NCBI RefSeq assembly: GCF_004000845.1
Contig: NZ_BIMA01000034.1
Location: forward strand, 1-63,389
Origin: Paenibacillus koleovorans NBRC 103111
GTDB lineage: Bacteria > Bacillota > Bacilli > Paenibacillales > NBRC-103111
DNA length: 63,389 bases
Reading direction: 5' to 3'
Shown here: positions 45,159 to 54,639 of the stretch, in pieces
Layout: each line of letters opens with the position of its first letter
Position numbering within the stretch: the first letter of the stretch is position 1
Program-made: the position numbers and the translations under genes
The notes under the pieces: model-generated
What the model saw: the letters and a program-made list of their open reading frames with translations, nothing else
Databases searched by the model: none
What the model was told of the DNA's origin: nothing

Positions 45159-46307
45159 ATGAGCAGCCGTGACAAATTGGTTGAAATCGATATCATTCGC
45201 TCGCTGGGCATCTTGGCCGTCGTGCTGATCCACGCCACTGCCGATGCAACGGCTTTTACGGGAGGCGGACAAGTCTCTGGCATAGGGCTCGCGGAAGGCA
45301 GTCCGGGCCAGCTCTTTTTTGTCGCGATCAACAAGCTGAGCTACTTCGCCGTGCCCCTGTTCATCTTCGTCAGCGGACTGGTGCTGTTCCATAAATACGG
45401 ACGCAACTGGGAGCTCGGGCAAACGATCACCTTCTACCGAAAGCGCTTGATCCGCATCGTGCTGCCCTACCTGATATGGAGCATGGTGTATTTTACGTTT
45501 TTTCATCTGATCAACACGCACTCGTTCACGTTTGACTGGGCCGCTTTTCCCCGACTGCTCCTATGGGGCGAAGCTAGCTACCACCTCTATTATTTGATCA
45601 TCATTCTGCAGTTCTACTTGCTCTTCCCCTTTCTTCTAATATTAGTCCAAAAAGTGCCATTGATCCGCCGCCTCCTGCTCCCCATCGGACTGGTGCTGCA
45701 GGCCGGTTTTTTCGTTCTGTCCAGTTGGTTCGTCGATATCCCTAAGGCACCTACTCTTGCGATTTCGTACTTGGCGTACTTCTTGCTCGGCGCGGCGATC
45801 GGATTGGAGTATGAGCGGGTGAGCCGGTGGACGAACCGTCGAATCGGGTGGCTAGTGTCGGCGACCGTTCTGTCTGGTTTTAGTTTTGTCAGCCTCTTCA
45901 TGGCCTCCCGTTATTTCGGCTATACGTTAGGAAGGGGATGGTTCGAAGCGCTGCTCGTGGTCTACGTCATGTCGCTCAGTGTAACTATGCTTGGTCTCGG
46001 ACGATGGAGCGCCACTAGGCAGCCGCGCCAGTTAGCTTGGTACACCTCGCTCGGAGCCGCTTCGTTCGGCATTTATCTGGTGCACCCCCTGTTCCTGTCC
46101 GTCTACCGCCTCTCGGTCGCGCCCCAGGAATCGACGATAGCTTATGCGTTCTATACACTGATCGGATTTGTGTGGCCGTTGTTCGGCAGCTGGTTTGTCG
46201 TTGTTCTGTATGAAGCGATAAGTTGGAGGAAGCTCGGGGGTAGACTGCTGGGAATGGGCAGAGGTGCCGGTGAGGGTAAAGGGGCAGGAAAAGTCCATGA
46301 AAGCTGA
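45159..46307 (+). CDS. Membrane acyltransferase 3 family protein
   Basis: 382 residues, about ten hydrophobic segments. N-terminal acyltransferase-3 pattern: RDKLVEIDIIRSLGILAVVLIHATADATAF (with the family catalytic His in VLIHA), then the KRLIRIVLPYLIWS motif. Such proteins acetylate or otherwise acylate cell-surface glycans, including poly-GlcNAc-type polymers. The start at 45159 follows the mapped promoter; AAAGGAG is 13 bases upstream, somewhat far. A Gly/Lys-rich tail (GRGAGEGKGAGK) ends the protein. Monocistronic. Confidence 0.87.
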   Translation: MSSRDKLVEIDIIRSLGILAVVLIHATADATAFTGGGQVSGIGLAEGSPGQLFFVAINKLSYFAVPLFIFVSGLVLFHKYGRNWELGQTITFYRKRLIRIVLPYLIWSMVYFTFFHLINTHSFTFDWAAFPRLLLWGEASYHLYYLIIILQFYLLFPFLLILVQKVPLIRRLLLPIGLVLQAGFFVLSSWFVDIPKAPTLAISYLAYFLLGAAIGLEYERVSRWTNRRIGWLVSATVLSGFSFVSLFMASRYFGYTLGRGWFEALLVVYVMSLSVTMLGLGRWSATRQPRQLAWYTSLGAASFGIYLVHPLFLSVYRLSVAPQESTIAYAFYTLIGFVWPLFGSWFVVVLYEAISWRKLGGRLLGMGRGAGEGKGAGKVHES

Positions 46308-46394
46308 GTCCGGAAAAAAGGAGTTTCCTCTGTCCTGGTCGAATAGTTGTATTATAACGACTTAAACCAATTACTCGATATAGAGGAGCGCGAC

Positions 46395-47702
46395 ATGCTG
46401 AGACTCGGATTTGCCGAACGGGCGGTTTCGCCTGAGGCTGGTATATGGTTAGGCGGGTTTTCCAATCGGACGGAGCCTGCGCAGGGCGTGCGGGATGATT
46501 TGCTTGCCCAGGTAATATGGCTGCAAACCGATTCTTCCTGCGAGCATGTGCTAGTCGTCCTGGATCAGGTTGGGGTGACGCGCGAGTGGACGGATAGGCT
46601 GGAGCAACGGATGGGCGAGCGCTGGGGGCTCGGGTCCGGGCAAGTGCTCGTGCACTGGACGCATACGCACTGCGCCCCGCTGTACCGCGAGCCGACGCCG
46701 GGGTTCGAGCACGCGGGTTATCCGGCAGCGTATTGGGATGCGCTGCTGGAGGCGGTGATGGAGACGAGCGAGGAAGCGCGAGGCGACCTGGAGCCGGTGT
46801 CGCTGACCTATGGCAGCGGCACCTGCGAGCTTGCCGTGTCGCGCCGGCTCATCGTGGACGGCGCGAATCAGTTCGCCGCCAACCCTTACGGGACGGCGGA
46901 CCATGATTTGCCTGTGCTGGCGGCGCACCGCGAGGACGGGAGCCGCAAGCTCGTGCTGTTCAGCTACGCCTGCCATCCGACGATGACGAACGGACTTTTC
47001 GTCTCGGCGGAGTTTCCCGGCGTAGCGCGGCGGGTTGTCGCTTCGCGCCTGCCGGATGCCGGCGTGAAGACGGTGTTCCTGCAAGGCTGCGCGGCGGATG
47101 CCGTGGTCGGGGTGCACAACAGCGAGAAGGAGCGGTACCAGTTGCCCGACCAATGGGAGGACGTAGAGGCAGCCGGCCGGTACTTGGCCTGGAAGGTGCT
47201 GCTCGTGCTCGGCCATCGGATGGAGCCGATCGAGAGCGACGCACTCGCCAGCTTCACGCTCAGCTGCTATCCCGGCTTCGAGCGGTTCCCGGATCGCCGG
47301 GAGCTCGAAGAGCGTGCGGCCGGGGACCATCCGGGCGACGCCCGCTGGGCGCGGTTCCAGCTGCAGCGCTTCCCGGGCGAGCCTGAGTGGCCTTCGAGGG
47401 TCGAGGCGCGCCTGCACGGCCTGCGGATCGGCGACGCGATCCTGCTCGGCCAGCCGGGCGAGGTCGTCGCCGCGTACGGCCTGCGGCTCAAAGCCCGCCA
47501 TCCGAAGCTGCGCCTGCTCACACTCGCCTACTGCCACGCGCAGATCGGCTACATCCCGCGCCGCTCCATGTACGACGAAGGCGGCTACGAGGTAGACGCC
47601 TGGCGAACATGGGGCTACCCTTCGCGATGGGAGCGCGGCATCGAGCAGCTGTTCGAAGCGGCAGCGGACACGATCGTCGCTCGCCTTCAGACTGGCAGCT
47701 AG
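46395..47702 (+). CDS. Neutral/alkaline ceramidase-like N-terminal domain protein
   Basis: 435 residues from ATG 46395, set by GAGGAG. It matches the N-terminal domain of neutral/alkaline ceramidases: LRLGFAERAVSPEAGIWLGGF, HWTHTHCAPL (zinc-type His pair), SYACHPTMTNG, FLQGCAADA. Only the N-terminal domain length is present and there is no signal peptide, unlike secreted ceramidases. In Bacillota these short cytosolic forms have no proven ceramidase activity. The gene is GC-rich compared with its neighbours. Monocistronic. Confidence 0.85.
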   Translation: MLRLGFAERAVSPEAGIWLGGFSNRTEPAQGVRDDLLAQVIWLQTDSSCEHVLVVLDQVGVTREWTDRLEQRMGERWGLGSGQVLVHWTHTHCAPLYREPTPGFEHAGYPAAYWDALLEAVMETSEEARGDLEPVSLTYGSGTCELAVSRRLIVDGANQFAANPYGTADHDLPVLAAHREDGSRKLVLFSYACHPTMTNGLFVSAEFPGVARRVVASRLPDAGVKTVFLQGCAADAVVGVHNSEKERYQLPDQWEDVEAAGRYLAWKVLLVLGHRMEPIESDALASFTLSCYPGFERFPDRRELEERAAGDHPGDARWARFQLQRFPGEPEWPSRVEARLHGLRIGDAILLGQPGEVVAAYGLRLKARHPKLRLLTLAYCHAQIGYIPRRSMYDEGGYEVDAWRTWGYPSRWERGIEQLFEAAADTIVARLQTGS

Positions 47703-47862
47703 TAGGGAAGGTTAGCCAAAACTAAGATCAAAATGCCCTCTATGGAGCGCGAAGTCAGCTCGACCGGCTGGGCAAAGGCATATCTTTATGTCTGGCGAAA
47801 GCTCACTTCCCGCGAAAGAGCGATTTCTCCAAATTTCTCAAATCGTTATTTCGCCGGCCGCG

Positions 47863-49140
47863 CTACCCCCGCCTCCGCCTGAGCACAGCCTCGTTCGTTT
47901 GCCGAACGGACTCACAAAACTCGGCGTACGGCTCATCCGCCAGATCGAGCAGCCCGTAGTTGCCGATCAACCCTTGCGGATTGCCATAGTCGTACAGCGC
48001 GAACCAGTGCGTGCCCACGATAAACGGCAGCTCGGCCGCCGCGCTGACGAACTCCCGGTACGTCTCGCCCCGGCGAGCCTGCGACCGGACAATGACGTTG
48101 CGCGCGCCGTTCGTGTTGATCAGGAAACCCGCCTCCGCCCCCGCGCAAAAGCTGAACTCCGTGATCATAATCGGCAGCCCCGTTCGACTGTGAGTATACT
48201 CCAGCCACCTTACCGGCAGGTTGAAGCTATAGAAATTCAGCGTGATGACATCCGCGTAATCCTTCATCACGTCCAGCACCACTTCCGGCGTGCTCGTCCC
48301 CACCATCCGGTCCCCCAGATTGAGCCGGCCCGGATCGTAGCGCTTCAGCGCTTCCGATGTCGTCTTGTAATACACCTCCGCGATGCGTCGCAGGAAAGCC
48401 GTTTTGTCCGCTTCCAGCACCTCGCGATGATCCGCCCGGTACACGGCGATATACGCCAAATCCTCCCAGGCCGTGTACTCGGCGCCCCAAGCTTCGTTCA
48501 ACCGCTCGATCGACCCGCCATGGCGCTCCTGCAGCAGCTCGATCCAAGCCATTTTCCCCGGCCGCCCCGCCGCCAGCTCCAAATAATCGTCGACCAAACT
48601 TGTGTCGCTTACGCCGTTACCCGGATCGTTGTTGCCCCATTGGCCGCCATGCCCCCACCAGTGGATCTCGTTGTCCGTATAGTAGCCGATGACGCCCGGG
48701 TCGTGCAGCAGCGCCTCCCCCCTGCCGCTCTGAAAGCAGTCGATGCAAGCCCGCTCCACCGAAGCGCGAAACTTCTTATCGAACACATCCGGGAACCCCG
48801 TCCCCCAGTCCGTGTTTACCTTCGGAGCATGCCGCGACATGCGGATCTCCACCGTCTTCGGCGTCCCGTTGCCCCAATAGTACGGCTCATGCCACGCTCC
48901 CAGCGTATTGAAGCCATACTGCCGAACTTGCCCCAGCTTCTCCCCCGCCCAGCGAGCGAACCAGTCCCGGCCGCCCCCAAACTTCTCCACCCAATCCGTC
49001 TTCAGCCAATGGGTCTGATCCAGCACCTGATTGTGCACCGCGTTGACGCCTACCGAATAGAACGGCTTGCCATCCGGCCCAACGAAACACCAATTTCCGC
49101 CCACTTGCTCAACCGTGTATTTATTTTGCATCTCCAACAT
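47863..49140 (-). CDS. Clan GH-A glycoside hydrolase (agarase/beta-galactosidase-like)
   Basis: 425 residues without signal peptide. TIM-barrel of clan GH-A: acid/base Glu in GVIGYYTDNEIHWWG (about 155-168) and nucleophile Glu in LPIMITEFSFCAG (about 325). N-terminal PDGKPFYSVGVNAVHNQ resembles beta-agarase-like hydrolases. Likely cleaves an imported galactose- or related oligosaccharide. Two Mets are possible (49140 and 49131); GGGAGAGAGG lies in front of both. Last gene of the GH42 operon, 46 bp after yesN-like. Confidence 0.82.
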   Translation of the reverse strand: MLEMQNKYTVEQVGGNWCFVGPDGKPFYSVGVNAVHNQVLDQTHWLKTDWVEKFGGGRDWFARWAGEKLGQVRQYGFNTLGAWHEPYYWGNGTPKTVEIRMSRHAPKVNTDWGTGFPDVFDKKFRASVERACIDCFQSGRGEALLHDPGVIGYYTDNEIHWWGHGGQWGNNDPGNGVSDTSLVDDYLELAAGRPGKMAWIELLQERHGGSIERLNEAWGAEYTAWEDLAYIAVYRADHREVLEADKTAFLRRIAEVYYKTTSEALKRYDPGRLNLGDRMVGTSTPEVVLDVMKDYADVITLNFYSFNLPVRWLEYTHSRTGLPIMITEFSFCAGAEAGFLINTNGARNVIVRSQARRGETYREFVSAAAELPFIVGTHWFALYDYGNPQGLIGNYGLLDLADEPYAEFCESVRQTNEAVLRRRRG

Positions 49141-49186
49141 CCTCTCTCTCCCGCCTCATCTGCCTGCCCAATGCTTCTCACCCCAA

Positions 49187-50275
49187 CTACCGCTCCATCC
49201 GCTTCTTGAACTCCGCCGGCGACAGTCCGAAATGCTCCTTGAACACCTGCGAGAAGTGCACGCTGTTGTCATAGCCGACCGCACTCGCAATCTCGTACAC
49301 CTTCATCCCCGTACCGAGCAGCAGCTCCCTCGCCTTACCCATCCGGATCTGGATCAAATAGTGCCAGATCGTCGTTCCGGTCTCCTGCTTGAACATATGC
49401 GCGAAATGGTTGCGGCTGAAAGCGACCCGATCCGCAATGTCTTGCAGGTTCAGCTTATCCGCGTAATGCTCGTTCACGAACGCCTTCACTTCCTCGACCG
49501 CCCGGCGAGCCGGTTGATCCTTCAACGCCTGGCACACTGCGAAAATCCGGTTCGCCCCTTCCTCCAACCGGCGCACCGCGCACAGCCGGAAGTAGCTGCG
49601 CACTTTTTCATGCGGAATCGTCTTCTCCCACAGCCCCAAGTCCTTGCCCTCATGCAGCTCGATGCGGACCTTCTCCTTCTTGAGCTCCTCCACGATCAGC
49701 TCCAGCCACGCCATCGACATCGGATTGAGCAAGTAGAAGCGGTCCCCTGCCAAGCTCTCCAACATATCGAGCGTATCAACCACGAGCAGCGGCAATGTTT
49801 CTAGCTGAACGGTCTGGAACTGCAGCAGCCAGCGCTTCAGCATGTCCTGGTGATGGGGCAGCGAACGCATCAACAGCAGGGCGGCGTCCGCCTTTCGGCG
49901 CGAGGACACCTCATGGGTGGCGCGGGCGAACGCTTCGTCCAAGTGCTGCTGGTCCACCGGCTTGATGATGTAGTCGACGGCGCCGAGCTGCATACTCGTT
50001 TTGGCATAATCGAACTCATCGTAGCTCGAGACGACAACCGAGATCATCCAAGGGTAGCGCTCCCTCACTTTTCCGATCAGCTCCAGCCCGTCCATAATCG
50101 GCATTTTCACATCAGTCACGCATATATCCGCATAGTGGCCGTCCAGCCATTCCAATGCCTTCGCGCCGTTGGCCGCGGTGCCGGAGACGACCGTTTCCTC
50201 GCCCACCTGTTCGATTTTGCTGGAAAGGCTTTCCCGGATCAACGGCTCGTCATCCACAACAAGTACGCGATACAT
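49187..50275 (-). CDS. YesN-type response regulator (receiver + AraC HTH)
   Basis: 362 residues. N-terminal receiver domain: VLVVDDEPLIRESL with phospho-acceptor Asp55 (ICVTDVKMPIMDG) and the Lys of IIKPVD (about 105). The C-terminal AraC HTH is NLQDIADRVAFSRNHFAHMFKQETGTTIWHYLIQIRMGKARELL ... FGLSPAEFKKRMER. It pairs with the YesM kinase gene 4 bp upstream. Predicted to activate the GH42 operon promoter. Confidence 0.95.
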   Translation of the reverse strand: MYRVLVVDDEPLIRESLSSKIEQVGEETVVSGTAANGAKALEWLDGHYADICVTDVKMPIMDGLELIGKVRERYPWMISVVVSSYDEFDYAKTSMQLGAVDYIIKPVDQQHLDEAFARATHEVSSRRKADAALLLMRSLPHHQDMLKRWLLQFQTVQLETLPLLVVDTLDMLESLAGDRFYLLNPMSMAWLELIVEELKKEKVRIELHEGKDLGLWEKTIPHEKVRSYFRLCAVRRLEEGANRIFAVCQALKDQPARRAVEEVKAFVNEHYADKLNLQDIADRVAFSRNHFAHMFKQETGTTIWHYLIQIRMGKARELLLGTGMKVYEIASAVGYDNSVHFSQVFKEHFGLSPAEFKKRMER

Positions 50276-50279
50276 GCGG

Positions 50280-52076
50280 CTACCACTCCTTTGGATTGTT
50301 CACTCTGTAGGGAAAGCGCACAGTCACTCGCACTCCGCCTAAACGGCTGTCATTGCCGATCTCGACGCCTACGTCGCTCATCTGGTAGAAGGCTTGCAGA
50401 CGGTAATGCACATTCAGCAGCCCGATATTGGTCAGCGACACGTAGTCCTCTTGCACCTTCGCCACCTCGAGAAGCTTCGCACGGAACGCCTCCAGCCGCT
50501 CGGGATCATAGCCTTGACCGTTGTCTTCGAACACGACGGACACCATGTCCGCTTCCTTCCGCACCGTCACTTCGAGCCGCGTCGGCTCTCCGGTCGTCTC
50601 AATCCCGTGTTTGATCGCATTCTCGGCAATGGGCTGCAGGATTACCTTGAGACAAAGCGCGTCCCGGCACTCCTCCTGCAGGTCGATATGGAATGTGACG
50701 TCCCCGCCGAAACGGATTTGGCTGATATTCATGTAATGCGTCACATGGGTGATCTCTTCTTCCAGCTTGACGTGCGTATCCCGATAGTTCGAAGTGTAGC
50801 GCAGCATCCGAGACAGGGAGATCGCCGTGCGCTCAATCCGGTCATGACCGGCCAGATGTGCCATCGAGTTGATGGACTCCAGCGCGTTGTACAGAAAATG
50901 GGATTTGATCTGCGATTGCATCGCCGAGAAAGCCGCTCGCTGCTGCATCAGCTTCGTCTCCGTCAGCTGCTGGACCGACGAATCGAGCTCCGTCAGCATG
51001 CGGTTGAACGAATGGCTGAGATCGGCCACCTCGTCCGTACCCTCGATATGAATCCGGTTCCGGAAGTTGCCGAACTGCGCCTTCTTCATGTGGGATCGGA
51101 GCTTCGACAACCGGCGCGAAATGGAAGCGGCAACAAAGGTGACAAAAGCAATGCCGATGACCATCCCGACGGAAGCGCTGCCGATTGTGAAGTTCCGAAC
51201 CCTATCAATGCTCTTCGTTATATCTTTGTCGGACAGGATGGCGACCGTCTTCCAGCCGGTATACGGAATCGTATCGAACACGATAAGCTGCTTCGTTTCT
51301 TTGCGGTAAAAGGTACCTCTCTCGGCGGCTAATCGCTCCGTAATGTCGGGCTCCAGCGTACTGCCGACCTTCTCCGCATCCTGATGGATCAGGATCGTTC
51401 CGTCCGGCTTGGCAATGAGTCCGATCCCCTCTTCTCCCAGCTTCATCTGATCCAGGATCGACTGCGCCGGCTCGAGCGAGATGTCCATCTTCAGATAACC
51501 TCTCGCATCGGGATTACCGAACCGTCCGGCCATGGTCAAGAGAAGCTCCTTCTTCGGATTGTTGTTGTAATCCACATAAGCCGTACTGACCTCGACCCGG
51601 TGGTACACCTTCTCCAGCAAGCCTACCTCGCTCAGCCACGGCTCGTCTCCCATCGTGTAATCCTTGTACAGTCCCGAGGTGAGCGCATAATTGAAATCGC
51701 CGCCCTTGTCCGAGATCATGGAGATCGACAAAATTTCAGGCTGGCGCACCAGAAAAAATCGCAAATAGTTGCGCTCCAAAGAGTGAAACCCATTCACCAG
51801 CTCAAACCGATCGGCCGGGTCGATCTGGAACCATTTCTTGAATTCATTGCTCGTGCCGAGAATGAGAAGCCCACGCTCATATTCCACGTACTGCCGGTCC
51901 AAGTTTAGGTTGGCCTGGCGCAGTACCTGCTCGCTGAAATGTGCGACATCTTGGCGAATCGTTCGGGAAGTATCGTAGTAACTGAAAAATCCGATCATCG
52001 ACACCATCGTCACAATGATCAAGATGAGCAAGCTGATCAACTTCCACTTCAAGGACGCTTTGATGATTTTGAGCAT
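50280..52076 (-). CDS. YesM-type sensor histidine kinase
   Basis: 598 residues from ATG 52076. TM1 (about 12-31), extracellular cache domain, TM2 (about 295-318), HAMP, then a His-kinase domain of the LytS/YesM class: phospho-acceptor in SHFLYNALESINSMAH (His393), N-box IAENAIKHGIE and G-box DNGQGYDP. A TTG start at 52118 would add fourteen residues; no start has a strong ribosome site. It senses an external sugar-related signal, probably with the binding protein encoded just upstream. Confidence 0.93.
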   Translation of the reverse strand: MLKIIKASLKWKLISLLILIIVTMVSMIGFFSYYDTSRTIRQDVAHFSEQVLRQANLNLDRQYVEYERGLLILGTSNEFKKWFQIDPADRFELVNGFHSLERNYLRFFLVRQPEILSISMISDKGGDFNYALTSGLYKDYTMGDEPWLSEVGLLEKVYHRVEVSTAYVDYNNNPKKELLLTMAGRFGNPDARGYLKMDISLEPAQSILDQMKLGEEGIGLIAKPDGTILIHQDAEKVGSTLEPDITERLAAERGTFYRKETKQLIVFDTIPYTGWKTVAILSDKDITKSIDRVRNFTIGSASVGMVIGIAFVTFVAASISRRLSKLRSHMKKAQFGNFRNRIHIEGTDEVADLSHSFNRMLTELDSSVQQLTETKLMQQRAAFSAMQSQIKSHFLYNALESINSMAHLAGHDRIERTAISLSRMLRYTSNYRDTHVKLEEEITHVTHYMNISQIRFGGDVTFHIDLQEECRDALCLKVILQPIAENAIKHGIETTGEPTRLEVTVRKEADMVSVVFEDNGQGYDPERLEAFRAKLLEVAKVQEDYVSLTNIGLLNVHYRLQAFYQMSDVGVEIGNDSRLGGVRVTVRFPYRVNNPKEW

Positions 52077-52166
52077 CGGCAACCAACTTTCCCGACATTC
52101 CGAGGTTAAAAAGCACAACCGCCGCCCGGACGAAGCCGGTCTGGGTTATGCTTTCCAAGTCCACCG

Positions 52167-53705
52167 TTATTTTTTCCTGTTTTTATTGTACCAGTCGGTC
52201 CGTTCCTTGACCATCTCGTCTCCGCCTTGCTTGCGCCATGTTTTGACGAAATCGTCGAAGTGAGTCAGCGGCTCGCGGCCGAGCACGATCTTGCTGCCCG
52301 CCTCCAGGAACTGATTGGCGATGTCGTAGTTGTTCTTGACGGACGGCATGCCGACCGACTCGTTGACGAAGCCTTCCTTCAAGCCGATATCCCGCGCCGC
52401 CTTCACCTTCGCGTATGCGGCCGGATTGCTCAGCTTCGCTTCTTCCACCGCTTCATTGAGATCGTGAATTTTGAAAATGTTCGTAAACGACGCCTGCTTC
52501 TCCATCTTGGCGGTATCGATCACGATCTTGCCGTTCTCCTTCTTATAGGCGTTGCCCTCCTGCCCGAGATCCGAGAACAGCTGCCCTTCCTCGGTGACGA
52601 GCCAATCGAAGAACTTAATGATCGCTTCCGGATTTTTCGCGCTCTTCATGATGATGAACGTTTTGGCGATCGGGCTCCAGCGAGTACCGAGCGGACCGTC
52701 ATAACCGGCGCCGCGCGGAGTCGGGATCGCGACCACATCCGGCTTTTCATTCGGAATCGTCTTGTCCAGGTCCACCTGCCATTGCCAAGCGAGCTGCTGG
52801 GTATGCGACCACATGCCGACCAGGCCGGACTTGATCTTCTGCTCCCAGACGGTTCTGGAGTTGGTCAGGAATTCGGAATCCATTACTTTCTCGTCCACCA
52901 TCGACTTGATAAACGAAAGCGCCGGCTTCATATTCGGATGAATGTTCTGAATGATGACTTCGTTATTGTAGAAAGACTCCGTCCAGGAGTTGTTGACACC
53001 CCACATGCCGAAAATATTGTCGCCCCAGCTGAACTTCTCGCGCATCGAGAACGGAATTTCATCCTTCTTGCCGTTGCCGTTCGGATCTTTGTCGCGGAAC
53101 GCTTTCAGCACGTTCATCAGCTCGTCGGATGTCTTCGGCACTTGAAGGCCGAGCTTATCCAGCCAGTCCTTCCGTACGTAGAGCACGGAGTTCGAGTAAG
53201 TCGAAGGTTGCGGAATCGCTAAAATTTTACCGTTGACGGACACCGCATCCCAAGCGTTTTTCGGGATTACTTTCTTCAAGTTCGGGCCGAACTTGTCGAT
53301 CAAGGCGTTCAGCTCCAGCACCTTGCCGGCGGCAACCAGGTCCGCCTCAGGACCCGACCAAGATTGGTACACATCCGGGAAATCGCCGGAAGCGAACTTG
53401 AGCGAGAGCTGATCGTTGTACTGGGCATGCGGCAGTGAAACCAGGTCCAGGTCGGTGTTCGTTTTCTGCTCCAAGAACAAAATGTTGGGATCGTTCTGAT
53501 CGAGCGGCGGCATCGAATGATCCGAAGCGTACATCCGGATCTTGGCCGGCGCTGCCGGCGTCGCCGATGCGGCGGTGCTGGCACCCGGACTTGAACTTGC
53601 GTTCGGAGAGCTAGACGCTCCCCCTTTTTCCCCACTCCCACAGCCTGCGACTAACAGGGACAATGAGGTCATTAATACAGCTGCCTGCTTGACCTTCTTC
53701 TTCAT
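52167..53705 (-). CDS. Extracellular sugar-binding lipoprotein of the second ABC importer
   Basis: 512 residues from ATG 53705, with GGGAGG upstream; a much longer frame to 54200 is a shadow of the permease gene. Lipobox LLVAGC (Cys22), Ser/Ala-rich linker (GASSSPNASSSPGAST), then a family-1 solute-binding protein with KTSDELMNVLKAFRDKDPNGNGKKDEIPFS. Captures oligosaccharide for the two permeases upstream in the operon. Confidence 0.95.
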   Translation of the reverse strand: MKKKVKQAAVLMTSLSLLVAGCGSGEKGGASSSPNASSSPGASTAASATPAAPAKIRMYASDHSMPPLDQNDPNILFLEQKTNTDLDLVSLPHAQYNDQLSLKFASGDFPDVYQSWSGPEADLVAAGKVLELNALIDKFGPNLKKVIPKNAWDAVSVNGKILAIPQPSTYSNSVLYVRKDWLDKLGLQVPKTSDELMNVLKAFRDKDPNGNGKKDEIPFSMREKFSWGDNIFGMWGVNNSWTESFYNNEVIIQNIHPNMKPALSFIKSMVDEKVMDSEFLTNSRTVWEQKIKSGLVGMWSHTQQLAWQWQVDLDKTIPNEKPDVVAIPTPRGAGYDGPLGTRWSPIAKTFIIMKSAKNPEAIIKFFDWLVTEEGQLFSDLGQEGNAYKKENGKIVIDTAKMEKQASFTNIFKIHDLNEAVEEAKLSNPAAYAKVKAARDIGLKEGFVNESVGMPSVKNNYDIANQFLEAGSKIVLGREPLTHFDDFVKTWRKQGGDEMVKERTDWYNKNRKK

Positions 53706-53743
53706 CTGAATCTGCCTCCCTATTTTGATTATATCAAAGGACG

Positions 53744-54622
53744 TTACTCTTTGATCGATCCGATAAGAGCGCCTTTGATGAAATGCTTCTGAATGAAAGG
53801 GTAAACCAGTAAAATCGGCACCGTGGCTACGATGATCGTCGCCATCTGCAAGCCTTGCGGGGACAGCGAGACGCTCGATTCGATCGCGGCCGCCAATTCC
53901 TCGTTCATATTGAACTGCGCGATCAGATTGTATAGATAGAGCTGCAGAGGCCTTAGCTTGAAGTCGTTGACGAACAGCAGCGCGGAGAAATAATTGTTCC
54001 AATGGCCGACGGCATAGAAGAGAATCAAAGTCAGCATGATCGGCTTCGACAACGGAATCGCGATACGCCACAGGATGGAGAACTCGTTCATGCCGTCCAC
54101 TCGTGCCGCTTCGAACAGCTCCTCGGGCAGCGATCGGAAAAAGGTGAGGCAGATCAGCATATTGAAGGCGGCGAGCGCGCCGGGAATGATAAGCGCCCAT
54201 ACCGTGTTCAGCAGATGCAGGCTTTTCACGACTATATAGACCGGAATCATCGGAGCTTGGAAAATCATCGTGAAGACGATCAGCATCAGGACGAAATTTT
54301 TCCCTTTCAGCCCGCCTTTGGATAAAGGGTATGCCGTGATGACGGTCATGAGCATATTGAGCGCGGTGCCGACAACCACTACGAATACCGTGATGCCGAA
54401 CGATCGCCAGAAAACGTTGTTTTTCATCACGATCTCATAGTTGTTAAGGTTGAAACCTATCGGCCAGAAAGTAACTTCTCCACGGATGAGAGGCTCCGGC
54501 GCGCTAAGCGAGCTCGAGATGATGTAGAGGAAGGGGATCGCCACAGCCGCGCAGCCAAGCAGCAGGACGGTGTAGTTCAGCGTGTCAAAAGCTCGTTCTC
54601 CGAATGTGCGACGATAGCGCAT
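53744..54622 (-). CDS. Carbohydrate ABC transporter permease (LplC/YtcP type)
   Basis: 292 residues, six transmembrane segments, EAA loop ELFEAARVDGMNEFSILWRIAIPLSKPIM (about 165-193) and the typical end FIKGALIGSIKE. AGGAGG before the ATG. It forms the membrane heterodimer with the preceding gene product. Followed by the binding protein gene. Confidence 0.95.
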   Translation of the reverse strand: MRYRRTFGERAFDTLNYTVLLLGCAAVAIPFLYIISSSLSAPEPLIRGEVTFWPIGFNLNNYEIVMKNNVFWRSFGITVFVVVVGTALNMLMTVITAYPLSKGGLKGKNFVLMLIVFTMIFQAPMIPVYIVVKSLHLLNTVWALIIPGALAAFNMLICLTFFRSLPEELFEAARVDGMNEFSILWRIAIPLSKPIMLTLILFYAVGHWNNYFSALLFVNDFKLRPLQLYLYNLIAQFNMNEELAAAIESSVSLSPQGLQMATIIVATVPILLVYPFIQKHFIKGALIGSIKE

Positions 54623-54639
54623 CGTGTGTACCTCCTGGG

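Noticed and set aside
47788-49209. 473-codon plus-strand frame
   Set aside because: Antisense shadow of the clan GH-A hydrolase gene in GC-rich DNA; composition Arg/Pro/Leu-rich without motif. The same holds for other long antisense frames, e.g. 46551-47537, 43608-44846 and 50394-51332.
53706-54200. N-terminal extension of the binding protein gene
   Set aside because: Overlaps the permease gene in another frame; the lipoprotein start at 53705 has its own ribosome site.
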